Positions 15,449 through 25,403 are shown, counted from the stretch's first letter. The stretch: 64,000 nt of DNA from Paracoccaceae bacterium (GCA_014872875.1 WKFI01000014.1:434001-498000), one strand, 5' to 3'. Notes: generated by a model from the letters alone, not told the origin. Numbers and translations are program-made.

Positions 15449-18322
15449 GTGTCGCTATTTCTAATTGCAGCCCTGCCATTTATCGGAGCGGTGTTTCCTG
15501 CCCTTTTGATCCGAGCGGGGCGCAATGCGGCGAGTTTTTCGGCCGGTTTGACGACGCTGCTGGCCTTTGTCGGGTTGATGATAAATGCGCCAGCGGTGCT
15601 GCGGGGTGAAACGATCCACGCACGGCTGGACTGGCTCCCGGGCCTGGGGCTGAATGCGAATTTCTTCCTCGACGGGTTGGGCCTGCTGTTTGCGACGCTG
15701 ATCCTTGGGATCGGGTTGCTGATCATCCTTTACGCCCGGTTTTACCTTTCTCGCGAAGACCCTATGGGGCAGTTCTATTCCTATCTTCTGCTGTTCCAGG
15801 GTGCGATGGTCGGAATCGTTCTTTCCGACAACATCCTGCTTTTGCTGGTGTTCTGGGAATTGACCTCACTGTCGTCCTTCCTTTTGATCGGCTATTGGAA
15901 ACACCTGCCCGAAGGCCGACAAGGCGCGCGTATGGCACTGGCCGTCACGGGTTCCGGCGGGTTGGCGATGATCGGCGGTATGTTAATCCTGGGCAATATC
16001 GTTGGATCCTATGACCTGACGGTCATCCTGCAGAACAAGGAGCTGATCCAGGCGTCGCCGCTGTACCTTCCGGCTTTGATTCTGATCCTTCTGGGCTGCT
16101 TCACCAAATCGGCGCAGTTTCCATTCCATTTCTGGCTGCCCCACGCCATGGCAGCGCCAACACCGGTGTCGGCCTATCTTCACTCGGCCACGATGGTGAA
16201 AGCCGGTCTGTTCCTGATGGCCCGGATGTGGCCCGTTCTATCAGGCACACCGGAATGGTTCTATATCGTGGCCACCACTGGGCTTGTCACCATGGTTGTG
16301 GGTGCTGTGATCGCGCTGTTCAAGGATGACCTGAAAGCGCTGCTGGCGTTTTCGACGGTCAGCCATCTGGGGTTGATCACCATGCTGTTGGGGTTCGGCA
16401 CCAAGGTTGCCGCTGTCGCCGCGGTGTTCCACATCATCAACCATGCGACCTTCAAGGCTGCGCTGTTCATGAGCGCCGGGATTGTCGATCATGAAGCGCA
16501 CACTCGCGACATAAAAAGGCTGGGCGGTCTGAGACATCTCATGCCGATCACCTTCACCATTGCGCTGATCGCTTCGCTGTCCATGGCCGGCATTCCACCG
16601 CTGAACGGGTTCTTGTCAAAAGAGATGATGCTGGAAGCAGCATTCCACACGACCTGGGCCGGATCTCACTGGGTCATTCCCGGATTGGCAGTTCTGGCGG
16701 CTTTGTTCTCGGCTGCCTATTCCTTCCGTTTCATCGTCCATGTGTTTTTGGGGCCCAAGCGGCACGATTACCCCACGCATCCCCATGACCCCGGCGCGGG
16801 CATGTGGATTGGCCCCGCATTGCTGGTTGTTCTGGTTGTAATGATCGGCCTTTTCTCCAGCCCTGTAGCCGGTCCGATGGTCTCGACCGCCGCGCAGGCG
16901 GTGATCGGAGGTGAACTGCCTTATTTCAAGCTGAAGCTTTGGCACGGTCTGACGCCCGCGCTTTACATGTCCATCGGGGCCGTGGCAGGTGGTGCAATCC
17001 TGCTGATGCTGCACGCCCGGCTTGAGGCGATCTGGAACGCCCTGCCCCGCCCCGAAGCAAAAACGATCTTCGATGCCATCATCGGCGCGGCAACCCGGCT
17101 GGCCAATAGCGTCACAGACGCTTTGCACAATGGGTCGATGACCCGATACGGAGCGATCTTCGTTGTCTTTGTCGCGGCGCTTTCATCCTATGCGTATGCC
17201 ACAGGTACGCTTGGAGACCCGACCCGCGCCGTTCAGGCGGCCGGACCGCTTCACCTGGTGGCGTGGGCCTGTTTGGTGGCGGCCACCCTGGGGATCCTCG
17301 CATTGCATCACCAGCGGATTCTGGCGCTGGTTCTGATCGGAGTTGTGGGGCTCGTCGTGTCACTGGGTTTCAACTACCTCTCGGCTCCTGACCTGGCGCT
17401 GACACAGATTTCGGTAGAGGTCGTAACCATCATCCTGATGCTTCTCGCTCTGAACTTCATGCCCAAGGAAACCCCGCGCGAAAGCAGCGGCGGGCGAAAA
17501 CTGCGTGATGCTGTTATTGCGATCGTCGGTGGCACCGGGGTCGGAGCATTGATCTATGCGCTGATGACACGGGATTTCCTGTTCCCGACCATCTCCGAGT
17601 TCCACCTGGCCAATTCCTACAAGGGAGGCGGCGGCACCAATGTGGTCAACGTCATCCTTGTGGATTTCCGGGGCTTTGACACCTTTGGTGAAATCATCGT
17701 GCTGGGGATTGCGGCCATCGTGATCTATGCGCTGACCGAAACCATCCTGAACAGCCGCGTTCGAGCCCGCCTGCTGAACCGGCAACCGGACATGCCGCAA
17801 GCCGGAGATGCCCATCCGCTGATGATGGTGGTCGCCACCCGCGTGATGATGCCCATCGCGCTGATGGTTGGCGCCTATATCTTCTTCCGCGGCCACAACC
17901 TGCCCGGAGGCGGTTTCATCGCGGGTCTGGTCGCAGCAATTGCGTTGATCATGCAATACATGGCATCAGGCTTTGCCTGGGCCACGGAGCGGCAACGGTT
18001 CTATTATCATGGCATTATCGGCGCTGGCGTTCTTGTTGCAGCCGCAACCGGGATCGGCGCCTGGTTCAATGACAAGCCGTTCCTGACCTCGGCCTTCGGA
18101 TATGTGCATCCGCCCTATCTGAACGAATTCGAACTGGCCACCGCCGCCCTGTTCGACCTTGGTGTCTTCCTGGCCGTGGTGGGTGCCGTACTGCTGGCAC
18201 TGGAGAGCCTGGCCCGGTTCGCCTGGCAACCAGGGATGAGCACGGAACATGCCATGGATATCAACCCGGCCCGCGATGACGCGCCCGAGACCGTCAATAT
18301 CGAGAACGTGAAAGAGGTCTGA
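15449..18322 (+). CDS. mrpA: Mrp Na+/H+ antiporter, fused subunits A and B
   Basis: This is the large membrane subunit of the multi-subunit cation/proton antiporter related to respiratory complex I. It has 957 residues and begins at GTG 15449 after AAGGGGGAGAGAG. The NuoL-like part carries the conserved Glu137 (FWELTSLSSF) and Lys220 (CFTKSAQFPFHFWLP) of the proton path. From about residue 788 the sequence is a MrpB domain (HPLMMVVATRVMMPIALM, then FFRGHNLPGGGFIAGL), so A and B are one chain, as in other alphaproteobacterial Pha/Mrp systems. It leads an operon whose genes overlap or nearly touch. The role is pH and sodium homeostasis. Confidence 0.96.
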   Translation: MSLFLIAALPFIGAVFPALLIRAGRNAASFSAGLTTLLAFVGLMINAPAVLRGETIHARLDWLPGLGLNANFFLDGLGLLFATLILGIGLLIILYARFYLSREDPMGQFYSYLLLFQGAMVGIVLSDNILLLLVFWELTSLSSFLLIGYWKHLPEGRQGARMALAVTGSGGLAMIGGMLILGNIVGSYDLTVILQNKELIQASPLYLPALILILLGCFTKSAQFPFHFWLPHAMAAPTPVSAYLHSATMVKAGLFLMARMWPVLSGTPEWFYIVATTGLVTMVVGAVIALFKDDLKALLAFSTVSHLGLITMLLGFGTKVAAVAAVFHIINHATFKAALFMSAGIVDHEAHTRDIKRLGGLRHLMPITFTIALIASLSMAGIPPLNGFLSKEMMLEAAFHTTWAGSHWVIPGLAVLAALFSAAYSFRFIVHVFLGPKRHDYPTHPHDPGAGMWIGPALLVVLVVMIGLFSSPVAGPMVSTAAQAVIGGELPYFKLKLWHGLTPALYMSIGAVAGGAILLMLHARLEAIWNALPRPEAKTIFDAIIGAATRLANSVTDALHNGSMTRYGAIFVVFVAALSSYAYATGTLGDPTRAVQAAGPLHLVAWACLVAATLGILALHHQRILALVLIGVVGLVVSLGFNYLSAPDLALTQISVEVVTIILMLLALNFMPKETPRESSGGRKLRDAVIAIVGGTGVGALIYALMTRDFLFPTISEFHLANSYKGGGGTNVVNVILVDFRGFDTFGEIIVLGIAAIVIYALTETILNSRVRARLLNRQPDMPQAGDAHPLMMVVATRVMMPIALMVGAYIFFRGHNLPGGGFIAGLVAAIALIMQYMASGFAWATERQRFYYHGIIGAGVLVAAATGIGAWFNDKPFLTSAFGYVHPPYLNEFELATAALFDLGVFLAVVGAVLLALESLARFAWQPGMSTEHAMDINPARDDAPETVNIENVKEV

Positions 18323-18324
18323 CG

Positions 18325-18666
18325 ATGGAAATTCTTGTCGCCAGCGCCATTGGCATCCTGACGGCTGCCGGGATTTATCTGGTCCTGCGTCAGCGGACCT
18401 TCCCGGTAATCCTTGGCATTTCGCTGCTCAGCTATGCCGTGAATGTCTTCCTGTTTGCATCGGGTCGTCTGGCCACCGGGATGCCCGCCATCCTGAACAA
18501 ATATGAGGACGTCGCCTATACCGACCCACTGCCACAGGCGTTGGTCCTGACCGCTATCGTGATCTCGTTCGGGATGACGGCCGTGGTGGTTATGATCGCG
18601 CTGGGGGCATTCCTGTCCTCGCGCACGGACAAGGTCGACATGACCGAGGAAGGAGACGAGGCATGA
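18325..18666 (+). CDS. mrpC: Mrp antiporter subunit C
   Basis: The 113-residue, three-helix subunit is homologous to NuoK. Helices are at about residues 3-22, 28-48 and 70-95, with VILGISLLSYAVNVFLFASG in the second. It starts two bases after the mrpA stop and overlaps mrpD by four bases (ATGA). It is required for assembly of the antiporter complex. Confidence 0.95.
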   Translation: MEILVASAIGILTAAGIYLVLRQRTFPVILGISLLSYAVNVFLFASGRLATGMPAILNKYEDVAYTDPLPQALVLTAIVISFGMTAVVVMIALGAFLSSRTDKVDMTEEGDEA

Positions 18667-20216
18667 GCCATCTGATCGTCACCCCGGTCGTCCTCCCGGC
18701 GCTTTTGGCGCCTTTCATCATCATGGCGTTGCGGCACCATCTGGACCTGCAGCGGATCTTTTCGATTGCGGGCACGGTCGCACTGGTCGCCATCACCCTG
18801 GCCCTGACCGTTCAGGCTTCGGACGGGAGCGTACAGGTCTATGACCTTGGCGACTGGCCAGCTCCTTTTGGCATTGTCCTGGTGCTTGATCGGTTGTCTG
18901 CGCTAATGGCGTTGCTTACCTCTCTGCTGGCGTTGGGCGTCGTGCTTTATGCCGTGGGTTCGGGCTGGGATGAACGCGGGCGCCATTTCCACGCCCTTCT
19001 GCAATTCCAGCTGATGGGTATTCTGGGCGCTTTTCTGACCGGGGATGCGTTCAACCTGTTCGTCTTTTTCGAAGTTCTGCTGATCGCCTCCTACGGTCTG
19101 ATGATCCATGGGGGCGGTCCAAAACGTCTCCGCGCCGGGGTGCAGTATGTGGTCTACAACCTGTTGGGTTCGACCCTGTTCCTGTTTGCACTGGGGACGA
19201 TCTATGCGGTGACCGGCACGTTGAACATGGCAGATATCGCGGTGCGGGTGGCCGAGCTTCCCGCTGAGGACACCGCGCTGCTGCGCGTCGGTGCGGTGAT
19301 GCTGTTGTTGGTCTTTGCCATCAAGGCCGCCGTTCTGCCTCTGCATTTCTGGCTGCCCGCCTCCTATGCCAACGCGCCTCTTCCCGTGGCGGCCCTGTTT
19401 GCAATCATGACCAAGGTCGGAGCCTACGCGATCCTGCGGGTCTATACCCTCGCTTTCGGTCCGGACGTGTCTGCCACGCAGGGTCTGGTCGGCGACTGGC
19501 TGTTGCCTGCTGCCCTGCTGACCTTGGCCGTCGGGTCCATCGGGGTTCTTGGCGCGCGCGAGATCGGGCGGTTAGTCGCCTTTGGCTCTATCGCCTCCGT
19601 CGGTACCCTGCTGACCTCCATCGCGCTGTTCACGCCCGAGGCTGCAGCCGCTTCGGTTTATTACATGATCCACTCGACCCTGGCCTCTGCCATCCTGTTT
19701 CTGGTCGCAGATCTCGTGATGGAGCGGCGCGGCGGAGCAATCATTGCGCAACGCCCCATGCCTCAGACCGGGCTGATCGCTTCGCTGTTCTTTGTCGGAG
19801 CCATAGCTTTGGCCGGGATGCCCCCGTTGTCGGGCTTTGTCGGCAAACTGCTGGTCATGGATGCCGCGCGCGACTCGGACCTTGTCTGGTCCATTTGGGC
19901 GGTCATCCTGATCTCATCGCTGATAACCATCGTCGGTTTTGCGCGCGCCGGCTCAATCCTGTTCTGGGAAAGCCATGATGCGGCTCACGCCCGCGAGGCC
20001 GAACCCGAGCCTGATGAGGAAGATGAAGACCTTCCACCACCGGTGTCTGCCCCCGCCTCGAACCTGACCTTCGTGGCGATCTTCGGTCTGATCGGTGGAC
20101 TTGTCCTGCTGACTGTCTTCTCCGGACCGGCCATGAATTATGCCACGGCCACAGCGGACGCCCTGTTTGACCCGACCGCCTATATCGACACCGTGCTGAA
20201 GAGGAGCCCGCAATGA
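18663..20216 (+). CDS. mrpD: Mrp antiporter subunit D
   Basis: The 517-residue NuoM/N-like subunit has about 14 transmembrane helices. Conserved ion-path residues are visible: Glu in FFEVLLIASYGLMIHGGG, and Lys in LLLVFAIKAAVLPLHFWLP. A long acidic cytoplasmic insert (EPEPDEEDEDLPPP) precedes the last helix. It overlaps mrpC and mrpE by four bases each, indicating coupled translation within the operon. Confidence 0.96.
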   Translation: MSHLIVTPVVLPALLAPFIIMALRHHLDLQRIFSIAGTVALVAITLALTVQASDGSVQVYDLGDWPAPFGIVLVLDRLSALMALLTSLLALGVVLYAVGSGWDERGRHFHALLQFQLMGILGAFLTGDAFNLFVFFEVLLIASYGLMIHGGGPKRLRAGVQYVVYNLLGSTLFLFALGTIYAVTGTLNMADIAVRVAELPAEDTALLRVGAVMLLLVFAIKAAVLPLHFWLPASYANAPLPVAALFAIMTKVGAYAILRVYTLAFGPDVSATQGLVGDWLLPAALLTLAVGSIGVLGAREIGRLVAFGSIASVGTLLTSIALFTPEAAAASVYYMIHSTLASAILFLVADLVMERRGGAIIAQRPMPQTGLIASLFFVGAIALAGMPPLSGFVGKLLVMDAARDSDLVWSIWAVILISSLITIVGFARAGSILFWESHDAAHAREAEPEPDEEDEDLPPPVSAPASNLTFVAIFGLIGGLVLLTVFSGPAMNYATATADALFDPTAYIDTVLKRSPQ

Positions 20217-20713
20217 CGCGAATTGCCAAACGTCTTCTGCCGCACCCGCATCTGACAATCCTTCTGGTTATCGTCTGGCAGTTCCTTGTGAACCGGCCAA
20301 CGCCCAACTCGCTGTTGTTCGGGTTGTTTCTGGGTCTTGTCATTCCGTTCATTACCCAGCCCTTCTGGCCCAACCGGCCGAAACTCAGGAACTGGCCCAA
20401 AGTTGCCGCCTATGTCCTGGTAGTGCTTTGGGACATCGTTATAGCGAACATCATCGTGGCGCGGATCATCCTGTTCAAGCGCAACGCAGACCGCCACCCC
20501 GCCTGGATTACCGTGCCCCTGGAGCTGAAACAGCCCGAGGCGATCACGGTACTTGCCGGCACAATCACCATGACCCCCGGCACCCTGTCTGCCGATGTCT
20601 CGGCCGAAGGTCATAGCCTTCTGATCCATTGCCTCGATGCACCCGATACCGATGCTGTCCGGGACGAGATCAAATCCCGCTATGAAAGCCGTCTGAAGGA
20701 GATTTTCGAATGA
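20213..20713 (+). CDS. mrpE: Mrp antiporter subunit E
   Basis: The 166-residue subunit has two to three N-terminal hydrophobic segments (LTILLVIVWQFLVNRPTPNS; YVLVVLWDIVIANIIVARII) and a soluble C-terminal domain with LAGTITMTPGTLSADVS, the family hallmark. It overlaps both neighbours by four bases. Confidence 0.95.
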   Translation: MTRIAKRLLPHPHLTILLVIVWQFLVNRPTPNSLLFGLFLGLVIPFITQPFWPNRPKLRNWPKVAAYVLVVLWDIVIANIIVARIILFKRNADRHPAWITVPLELKQPEAITVLAGTITMTPGTLSADVSAEGHSLLIHCLDAPDTDAVRDEIKSRYESRLKEIFE

Positions 20714-20979
20714 TTGCCTACGCTGTCACCTTCGCTTTCACCTGTTTCGGCGCTGCCCTGCTGATGAATTTCTGGAAGGTCGCGACCTCCAAGGATCTGG
20801 GCGACCGGATCTTGGCGCTGGACACGATGTTCATCAACGCGATCGCCGTGATGGTGCTCTACGGGCTTGCCATCGGAACCGAGATGTATTTCGAGGCCGC
20901 CATGATCATCGCCATGCTGGGCTTCATTTCAACCGTGGCCTATGCGCGTTTTGTCCTGCGCGGCAACATTATCGAGTGA
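20710..20979 (+). CDS. mrpF: Mrp antiporter subunit F
   Basis: The 89-residue, three-helix subunit contains the conserved DRILALDTMFINAIA stretch, whose Asp residues are typical of MrpF. It overlaps mrpE by four bases and is nine bases from mrpG. Confidence 0.94.
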   Translation: MIAYAVTFAFTCFGAALLMNFWKVATSKDLGDRILALDTMFINAIAVMVLYGLAIGTEMYFEAAMIIAMLGFISTVAYARFVLRGNIIE

Positions 20980-20988
20980 GGGGCGGAT

Positions 20989-21375
20989 ATGGAGACTTTG
21001 CTTGAACTTCTGGTCGTCATCTTCCTTGTCACTGCGGGCATCTTCGGCTTTGTCGGCTCGTTCGGCCTGCTGAAACTGAATGACCGCATGTCGCGTCTGC
21101 ACGCACCGACAAAGGCGACGACACTGGGCGTTGGCGGTGTCTTGCTGGCCTCAATGGCACATTCGGTCCTGACCGAAGGCCACCTATCCTTGCACGAGTT
21201 GTTGATCACCCTGTTTTTGTTCCTGACCGCCCCGATTACCGCGCATTTCATCGCCAAGGTGAACATCCACCAGTTCGAAACGCGGGACAGCCTGCCAGAC
21301 GCAGGAGAAGATGAAATATGGGCAACCCATGACATCGAAGAGGGTCCGACGGACGCCGAAACCTCGAAAAATTGA
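20989..21375 (+). CDS. mrpG: Mrp antiporter subunit G
   Basis: The 128-residue, three-helix subunit has FGLLKLNDRMSRLHAPTKAT and TTLGVGGVLLASM, the MrpG signature, and an acidic cytoplasmic tail. It is the last gene of the operon; a strong intrinsic terminator follows 36 bases after its stop. Confidence 0.95.
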   Translation: METLLELLVVIFLVTAGIFGFVGSFGLLKLNDRMSRLHAPTKATTLGVGGVLLASMAHSVLTEGHLSLHELLITLFLFLTAPITAHFIAKVNIHQFETRDSLPDAGEDEIWATHDIEEGPTDAETSKN

Positions 21376-21410
21376 TCGGCACGCGGCAACGCGACGGATT
21401 GAGTTTTCTG

Positions 21411-21445
21411 CCCGCGGTTCGTAAGGCCCGCGGGTTCCTTTTTTT
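21411..21445 (+). terminator. Intrinsic terminator of the mrp operon
   Basis: CCCGCGG, a 10-base loop, CCGCGGG, then GTTCC... with seven T (21439-21445). It lies 36 bases after the mrpG stop and just ahead of selD. Confidence 0.85.
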
Positions 21446-21469
21446 GAAGATGCCAAAGTTGAAGCGCTC

Positions 21470-23632
21470 ATGATGCAAGCCCCTCCCCTGCCTCGAACCC
21501 GCGATCTCGTGCTGATTGGCGGTGGACATACGCACGCGCTGGTGCTGCGCAAGTGGGGGATGGCCCCGCTGACTGGTGCGCGTTTGACAGTGATCAATCC
21601 CGGCCCCACCGCGCCTTATTCGGGCATGTTGCCGGGTTTTGTAGCGGGTCATTACGAGCGCGACGATCTGGATATCGACCTGGTCAGGCTCGCCCGGTTT
21701 GCTGGCGCTCGGATCATCGTTGGAGCGGCCAAGGGTATCGACCCCGATGCACGTCTGATCCATGTTCCAGGCCGCCCGCCAGTGGCATTTGACGTGGCCT
21801 CGGTCGATGTCGGGATCACTTCGGACATGCCTAACCTGCCGGGATTTGCCGACCACGCCATACCGGCCAAACCTCTGGGGCCCTTTGCCGCGCGTTGGAA
21901 CGCGTTCCGGGATGGCTCAGGTTCCGCGCATGTGGCGGTGATCGGTGGCGGCGTTGCCGGGGTGGAGCTGGTCCTGGCCATGGCCCACGCGCTGCGCCAG
22001 CGCGGTCGTTTGGCTGAAGCGCATCTGGTGGACAGCGCAATGGTGCTGTCAGTGATCGGGCCCAAGGCCCAGAGCAAACTTCGCAAGGCACTCGCCGATC
22101 ACGGTGTGACCCTGCACGAAGGCGTACAAATCAGCCGGATTGAAGAAGATGGGTTGAGACTGGAGGACGGAACCTTCCTGCTTTCGGGATTCACCACCGG
22201 CGCGGCGGGGGCACGGCCTTATGACTGGCTGTCCGACACCGGTCTGCAAACCCATGATGGCTTCTTGTCCGTGGACCAGTTCCTGCGCACATCAGATGCA
22301 CAGATCTTTGCCACTGGCGATTGTGCTCATCTGACGACCTCACCCCGGCCCAAGGCGGGGGTATATGCTGTGCGGCAGGCCCCGGTCCTCTACCACAATC
22401 TCTGCGCCACGCTCAGTGGTCACAGCTTGCGCCCCTACAAGGCGCAGAAGGACTATCTCAAGCTCATCTCAATGGGAGACAAAGAGGCACTGGGCGAACG
22501 GTTCGGTACCACTCTGGCCGGACCGCTTATGTGGAAATGGAAAGACCACATAGACCAGACCTTTATGAACCGCTTCCGCGACCTGCCCGCGATGGAAGCC
22601 CCGGACCTGCCCCATCCCCGCACTGAAGATTTGGAGGAGGTTCTGGGTGACAAACCCATGTGTGGCGGCTGCGGCTCCAAGGTCGGGCGCAGGACGCTGC
22701 GCGGCGCGCTGTCCCCGCTGAGGGACGGGCCCCGTGACGATGTCGAGACACTGCCCGGCGATGATGCCGCGTTGCTGAAAACCGGCAGCGCCCGTCAGGT
22801 GATCAGTTCCGACCACCTTCGCGCCCTTACCGACGATCCGGTGGTGATGACCCGGGTCGCAGCGGTACACGCCCTTGGCGACGTCTGGGCCATGGGCGCA
22901 AAACCCCAGGCCGCACTTGCCAACGTGATCCTACCGCGCCTGTCCCCAGCCCTGCAGGAACGTACCCTCTCCGAAATCATGCAAACCGCGACAGAGGTCA
23001 TGCACGAGGCCGGGGCCCAGATCGTTGGCGGTCACAGTTCGGTCGGCGATGAAATGACCTTGGGTTTCACCGTCACCGGCCTGTGCGACCGCGACCCGAT
23101 CACCTTGGCAGGCGCAAAACTTGGTGACCGATTGATACTGACCAAACCACTGGGCTCGGGCGTGATCATGGCCGCTGAGATGGCGGGTCTGGCACGCGGC
23201 GACTGGGTCAGCGCAGCGTTGGATCAGATGACGCGCGCGCAGGGGTCAGCGTCATTCTGCCTCTCACATGCCAGTGCCATGACCGATGTCACAGGTTTCG
23301 GGCTGGCGGGTCACCTGTTGGGGATCTGCGAGGCCTCGGGCGTGGCAGCAGAACTGGACATGCAAGCCCTGCCGCTGATGGAGGGCGCGCTGGAACTGGC
23401 ACTTCAAGGAATCCGTTCCAGCCTGTTCCCGGAAAACCGCCGTTTGCTGCCGGATCTACCTGATGGCGGGATACTCGACCTGTTGTTCGATCCGCAAACT
23501 GCAGGCGGGCTGCTGGCCGCCATCCCGCCAGAAAGCGCCGAGGAAACGCTTTCCGCCTTGCGCCAGGCCGGTCATGACGCGACCCTGATCGGAGAGATTG
23601 TTCAAGGTGCCCCCGGGCTGTCGCTGGCCTGA
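21470..23632 (+). CDS. selD: FAD-dependent oxidoreductase fused to selenide, water dikinase
   Basis: SelD makes selenophosphate from selenide and ATP for selenouridine or selenocysteine synthesis. The 720-residue chain has two parts. Residues 1 to about 385 are an NDH-2/sulfide-quinone-reductase-like flavoprotein (LIGGGHTHALVL near 14-25, second Rossmann motif VAVIGGGVAGVEL, and FATGDCAH). Residues from about 395 are SelD, with catalytic Cys401 and Lys404 in MCGGCGSK and PGDDAAL. The catalytic position is Cys, with no in-frame TGA. The fusion is known in several bacterial groups; the flavoprotein half may supply or sense reduced selenium. It is convergent with mnmH, 46 bp apart. Confidence 0.92.
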   Translation: MMQAPPLPRTRDLVLIGGGHTHALVLRKWGMAPLTGARLTVINPGPTAPYSGMLPGFVAGHYERDDLDIDLVRLARFAGARIIVGAAKGIDPDARLIHVPGRPPVAFDVASVDVGITSDMPNLPGFADHAIPAKPLGPFAARWNAFRDGSGSAHVAVIGGGVAGVELVLAMAHALRQRGRLAEAHLVDSAMVLSVIGPKAQSKLRKALADHGVTLHEGVQISRIEEDGLRLEDGTFLLSGFTTGAAGARPYDWLSDTGLQTHDGFLSVDQFLRTSDAQIFATGDCAHLTTSPRPKAGVYAVRQAPVLYHNLCATLSGHSLRPYKAQKDYLKLISMGDKEALGERFGTTLAGPLMWKWKDHIDQTFMNRFRDLPAMEAPDLPHPRTEDLEEVLGDKPMCGGCGSKVGRRTLRGALSPLRDGPRDDVETLPGDDAALLKTGSARQVISSDHLRALTDDPVVMTRVAAVHALGDVWAMGAKPQAALANVILPRLSPALQERTLSEIMQTATEVMHEAGAQIVGGHSSVGDEMTLGFTVTGLCDRDPITLAGAKLGDRLILTKPLGSGVIMAAEMAGLARGDWVSAALDQMTRAQGSASFCLSHASAMTDVTGFGLAGHLLGICEASGVAAELDMQALPLMEGALELALQGIRSSLFPENRRLLPDLPDGGILDLLFDPQTAGGLLAAIPPESAEETLSALRQAGHDATLIGEIVQGAPGLSLA

Positions 23633-23678
23633 ATCCTCAGACACGGGCCGTTAGAGGGGCCGAGCTACTTTATGGGAT

Positions 23679-24731
23679 TCAGGGTTGTGTGAGGATCTGG
23701 GTGATACGCTGCGCGGCCTTGGCAAGTGCGCCGTCATCCAACGCCTCCACCGCGACTGTGGCCAGTTGATCCGCCCCGATCGCACGGCGGGACTTGTCAT
23801 AGGCCGGGTCGTAATGTTGTTGCATCAGCGCTTGGGTCAGCCCTGGTTTGTCACCTTCAGCGATCCGCTCCATCCAGCCATCTACCACCGCATGACCGCG
23901 ATGGGCGCGTAGCGGGGTCAGCTTTTCACGCAGTGTTTCGGCATCGGACAAGATATCGTCATAGGCCCGCACAAGGTAGGCGCAGCGTGCCTCGATCGGT
24001 ACCTGCAACTCGATCCGGGGCGCTTCCTTCATGGCTTCCCATAGAACCGGCGGAATGATCCGCTGGCCGATCTTGTTGGACTCGGCCTCGACCAGGACCG
24101 GGCGTGTCGGGTCCAATCGGACCAATGCTGCCGCCAACTCGGATTCAAACGCCTTCTGGGACGGTTGCGGATCGCTCAGCCCGCCCAGAAGCGAACCGCG
24201 ATGCCGGGCCATGCCTTCCAGATCCAGAACCTGACCACCTTGGTCTGCAACCAGAGCCAGCAGATCGGTCTTGGCTGTGCCGGTATAGCCGTCCAACAGC
24301 ACCACCCGGTGCGGTAGCGGATCATCATACAAATACCGGTGCACAAGCCGCCGATAGGTCTGATACCCGCCTTGAACGACTTCTGCCCGCCAGCCGATCT
24401 GTTGCAGCATCCAGGTAAATGACCCCGACCGCTGACCGCCGCGCCAACAATAGACCAGGGGCCGCCAGCCTCCCTCGTGATGCGACAACCGCTCATCGAT
24501 GTGCCTGGCCGCGTTGCGGAACACCTTGGCCGCCCCGATCTTGCGCGCCTTGAACGGGCTGTCCTGCACATAGATCGTTCCGACCTCGGCGCGCTCCTCA
24601 TTGTCCAGAACCGGCAGGTTTATTGCGCCGGGCATCCGGTCTTCGGCAAATTCCGCAGGGCTGCGCACGTCGATCACCGTGTCGAACCCGTGCGCGTAAA
24701 GATCGGGAAGCGTTTCGAACGTCAAAGCCAT
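23679..24731 (-). CDS. mnmH: tRNA 2-selenouridine synthase (MnmH/SelU)
   Basis: MnmH replaces sulfur by selenium at the wobble 2-thiouridine of Glu, Gln and Lys tRNAs, via a geranylated intermediate, using selenophosphate. The 350-residue protein has an N-terminal rhodanese domain with Cys95 in YCWRGGQRSG and a C-terminal P-loop domain with GYTGTAKT at residues 148-155. The ATG follows GAGGGAGGT. It faces selD, its selenophosphate supplier. No selA, selB or selC is in the window, so selenouridine may be the main selenium use here, but genes elsewhere cannot be excluded. Confidence 0.94.
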   Translation of the reverse strand: MALTFETLPDLYAHGFDTVIDVRSPAEFAEDRMPGAINLPVLDNEERAEVGTIYVQDSPFKARKIGAAKVFRNAARHIDERLSHHEGGWRPLVYCWRGGQRSGSFTWMLQQIGWRAEVVQGGYQTYRRLVHRYLYDDPLPHRVVLLDGYTGTAKTDLLALVADQGGQVLDLEGMARHRGSLLGGLSDPQPSQKAFESELAAALVRLDPTRPVLVEAESNKIGQRIIPPVLWEAMKEAPRIELQVPIEARCAYLVRAYDDILSDAETLREKLTPLRAHRGHAVVDGWMERIAEGDKPGLTQALMQQHYDPAYDKSRRAIGADQLATVAVEALDDGALAKAAQRITQILTQP

Positions 24732-24846
24732 ACCTCCCTCTATATCGCAAGTGCATCAAGGAAAAGCGTCGCAGGTCCATCATCTTGCCATTCCTTGCGG
24801 AAATCCCGAAACTGCGGCGACTTACCTGACAGCAACCGGAGGCCAG

Positions 24847-25320
24847 ATGGACATCCACACCATGCCGGGTCACTTGATCCGACGGCTGAACCAGATCTCG
24901 GTCGCGCTGTTTGCCGATCACATGGCGCGTGCCGGGCTGACACTGACCCCGGTGCAGTATTCCGCTCTTTGTGCTTTGCGCGATTACCCCGGCATCGACC
25001 AGGCCACGGTTGCCGGTCTTGTGGCCTATGACCGCGCTACCCTGGGTAAGGTTATTGACCGGCTGGAGGATCGCGGCCTGATCGAACGCACCGTTTCCTC
25101 CAATGATCGCAGAGCCCGAGTCCTGCATCTGACCGAAGCCGGAGCTCACCTGCTTCGCCAGGCACATGACCCGGTGCAAACGGCACAGCCTGAAATCCTC
25201 TCAGGCCTGTCGCCTGCCGAACAGGAACAGTTCATCGCCCTGCTGCAGAAAACCACCCTGGCCGGGAATGATCTCAGCCGCGCTCCGTTGAAACTCCCCG
25301 CGTCCCCGACCGACGCGTAG
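24847..25320 (+). CDS. MarR-family transcriptional regulator
   Basis: The 157-residue winged-helix repressor starts at ATG 24847 after CGGAGG; the frame extends upstream but without a site. The recognition-helix region reads YPGIDQATVAGLVAYDRATL and the wing DRLEDRGLIERTVSSNDRRA. It is divergent from mnmH with 115 bp between, so it may control itself and possibly mnmH. The effector is unknown; many MarR proteins answer aromatic acids or oxidants. Confidence 0.87.
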   Translation: MDIHTMPGHLIRRLNQISVALFADHMARAGLTLTPVQYSALCALRDYPGIDQATVAGLVAYDRATLGKVIDRLEDRGLIERTVSSNDRRARVLHLTEAGAHLLRQAHDPVQTAQPEILSGLSPAEQEQFIALLQKTTLAGNDLSRAPLKLPASPTDA

Positions 25321-25403
25321 AGAACCCTGCACTTCGTCTCGTCAGAAAAACCTTGGGGTGAATTGGCCTGACACGCCCAGTGGGGCAAATCCCCTGTTCC
25401 AGA

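Noticed and set aside
22655-22685. Selenocysteine in SelD
   Set aside because: The catalytic position is a normal Cys codon and no in-frame TGA is present.
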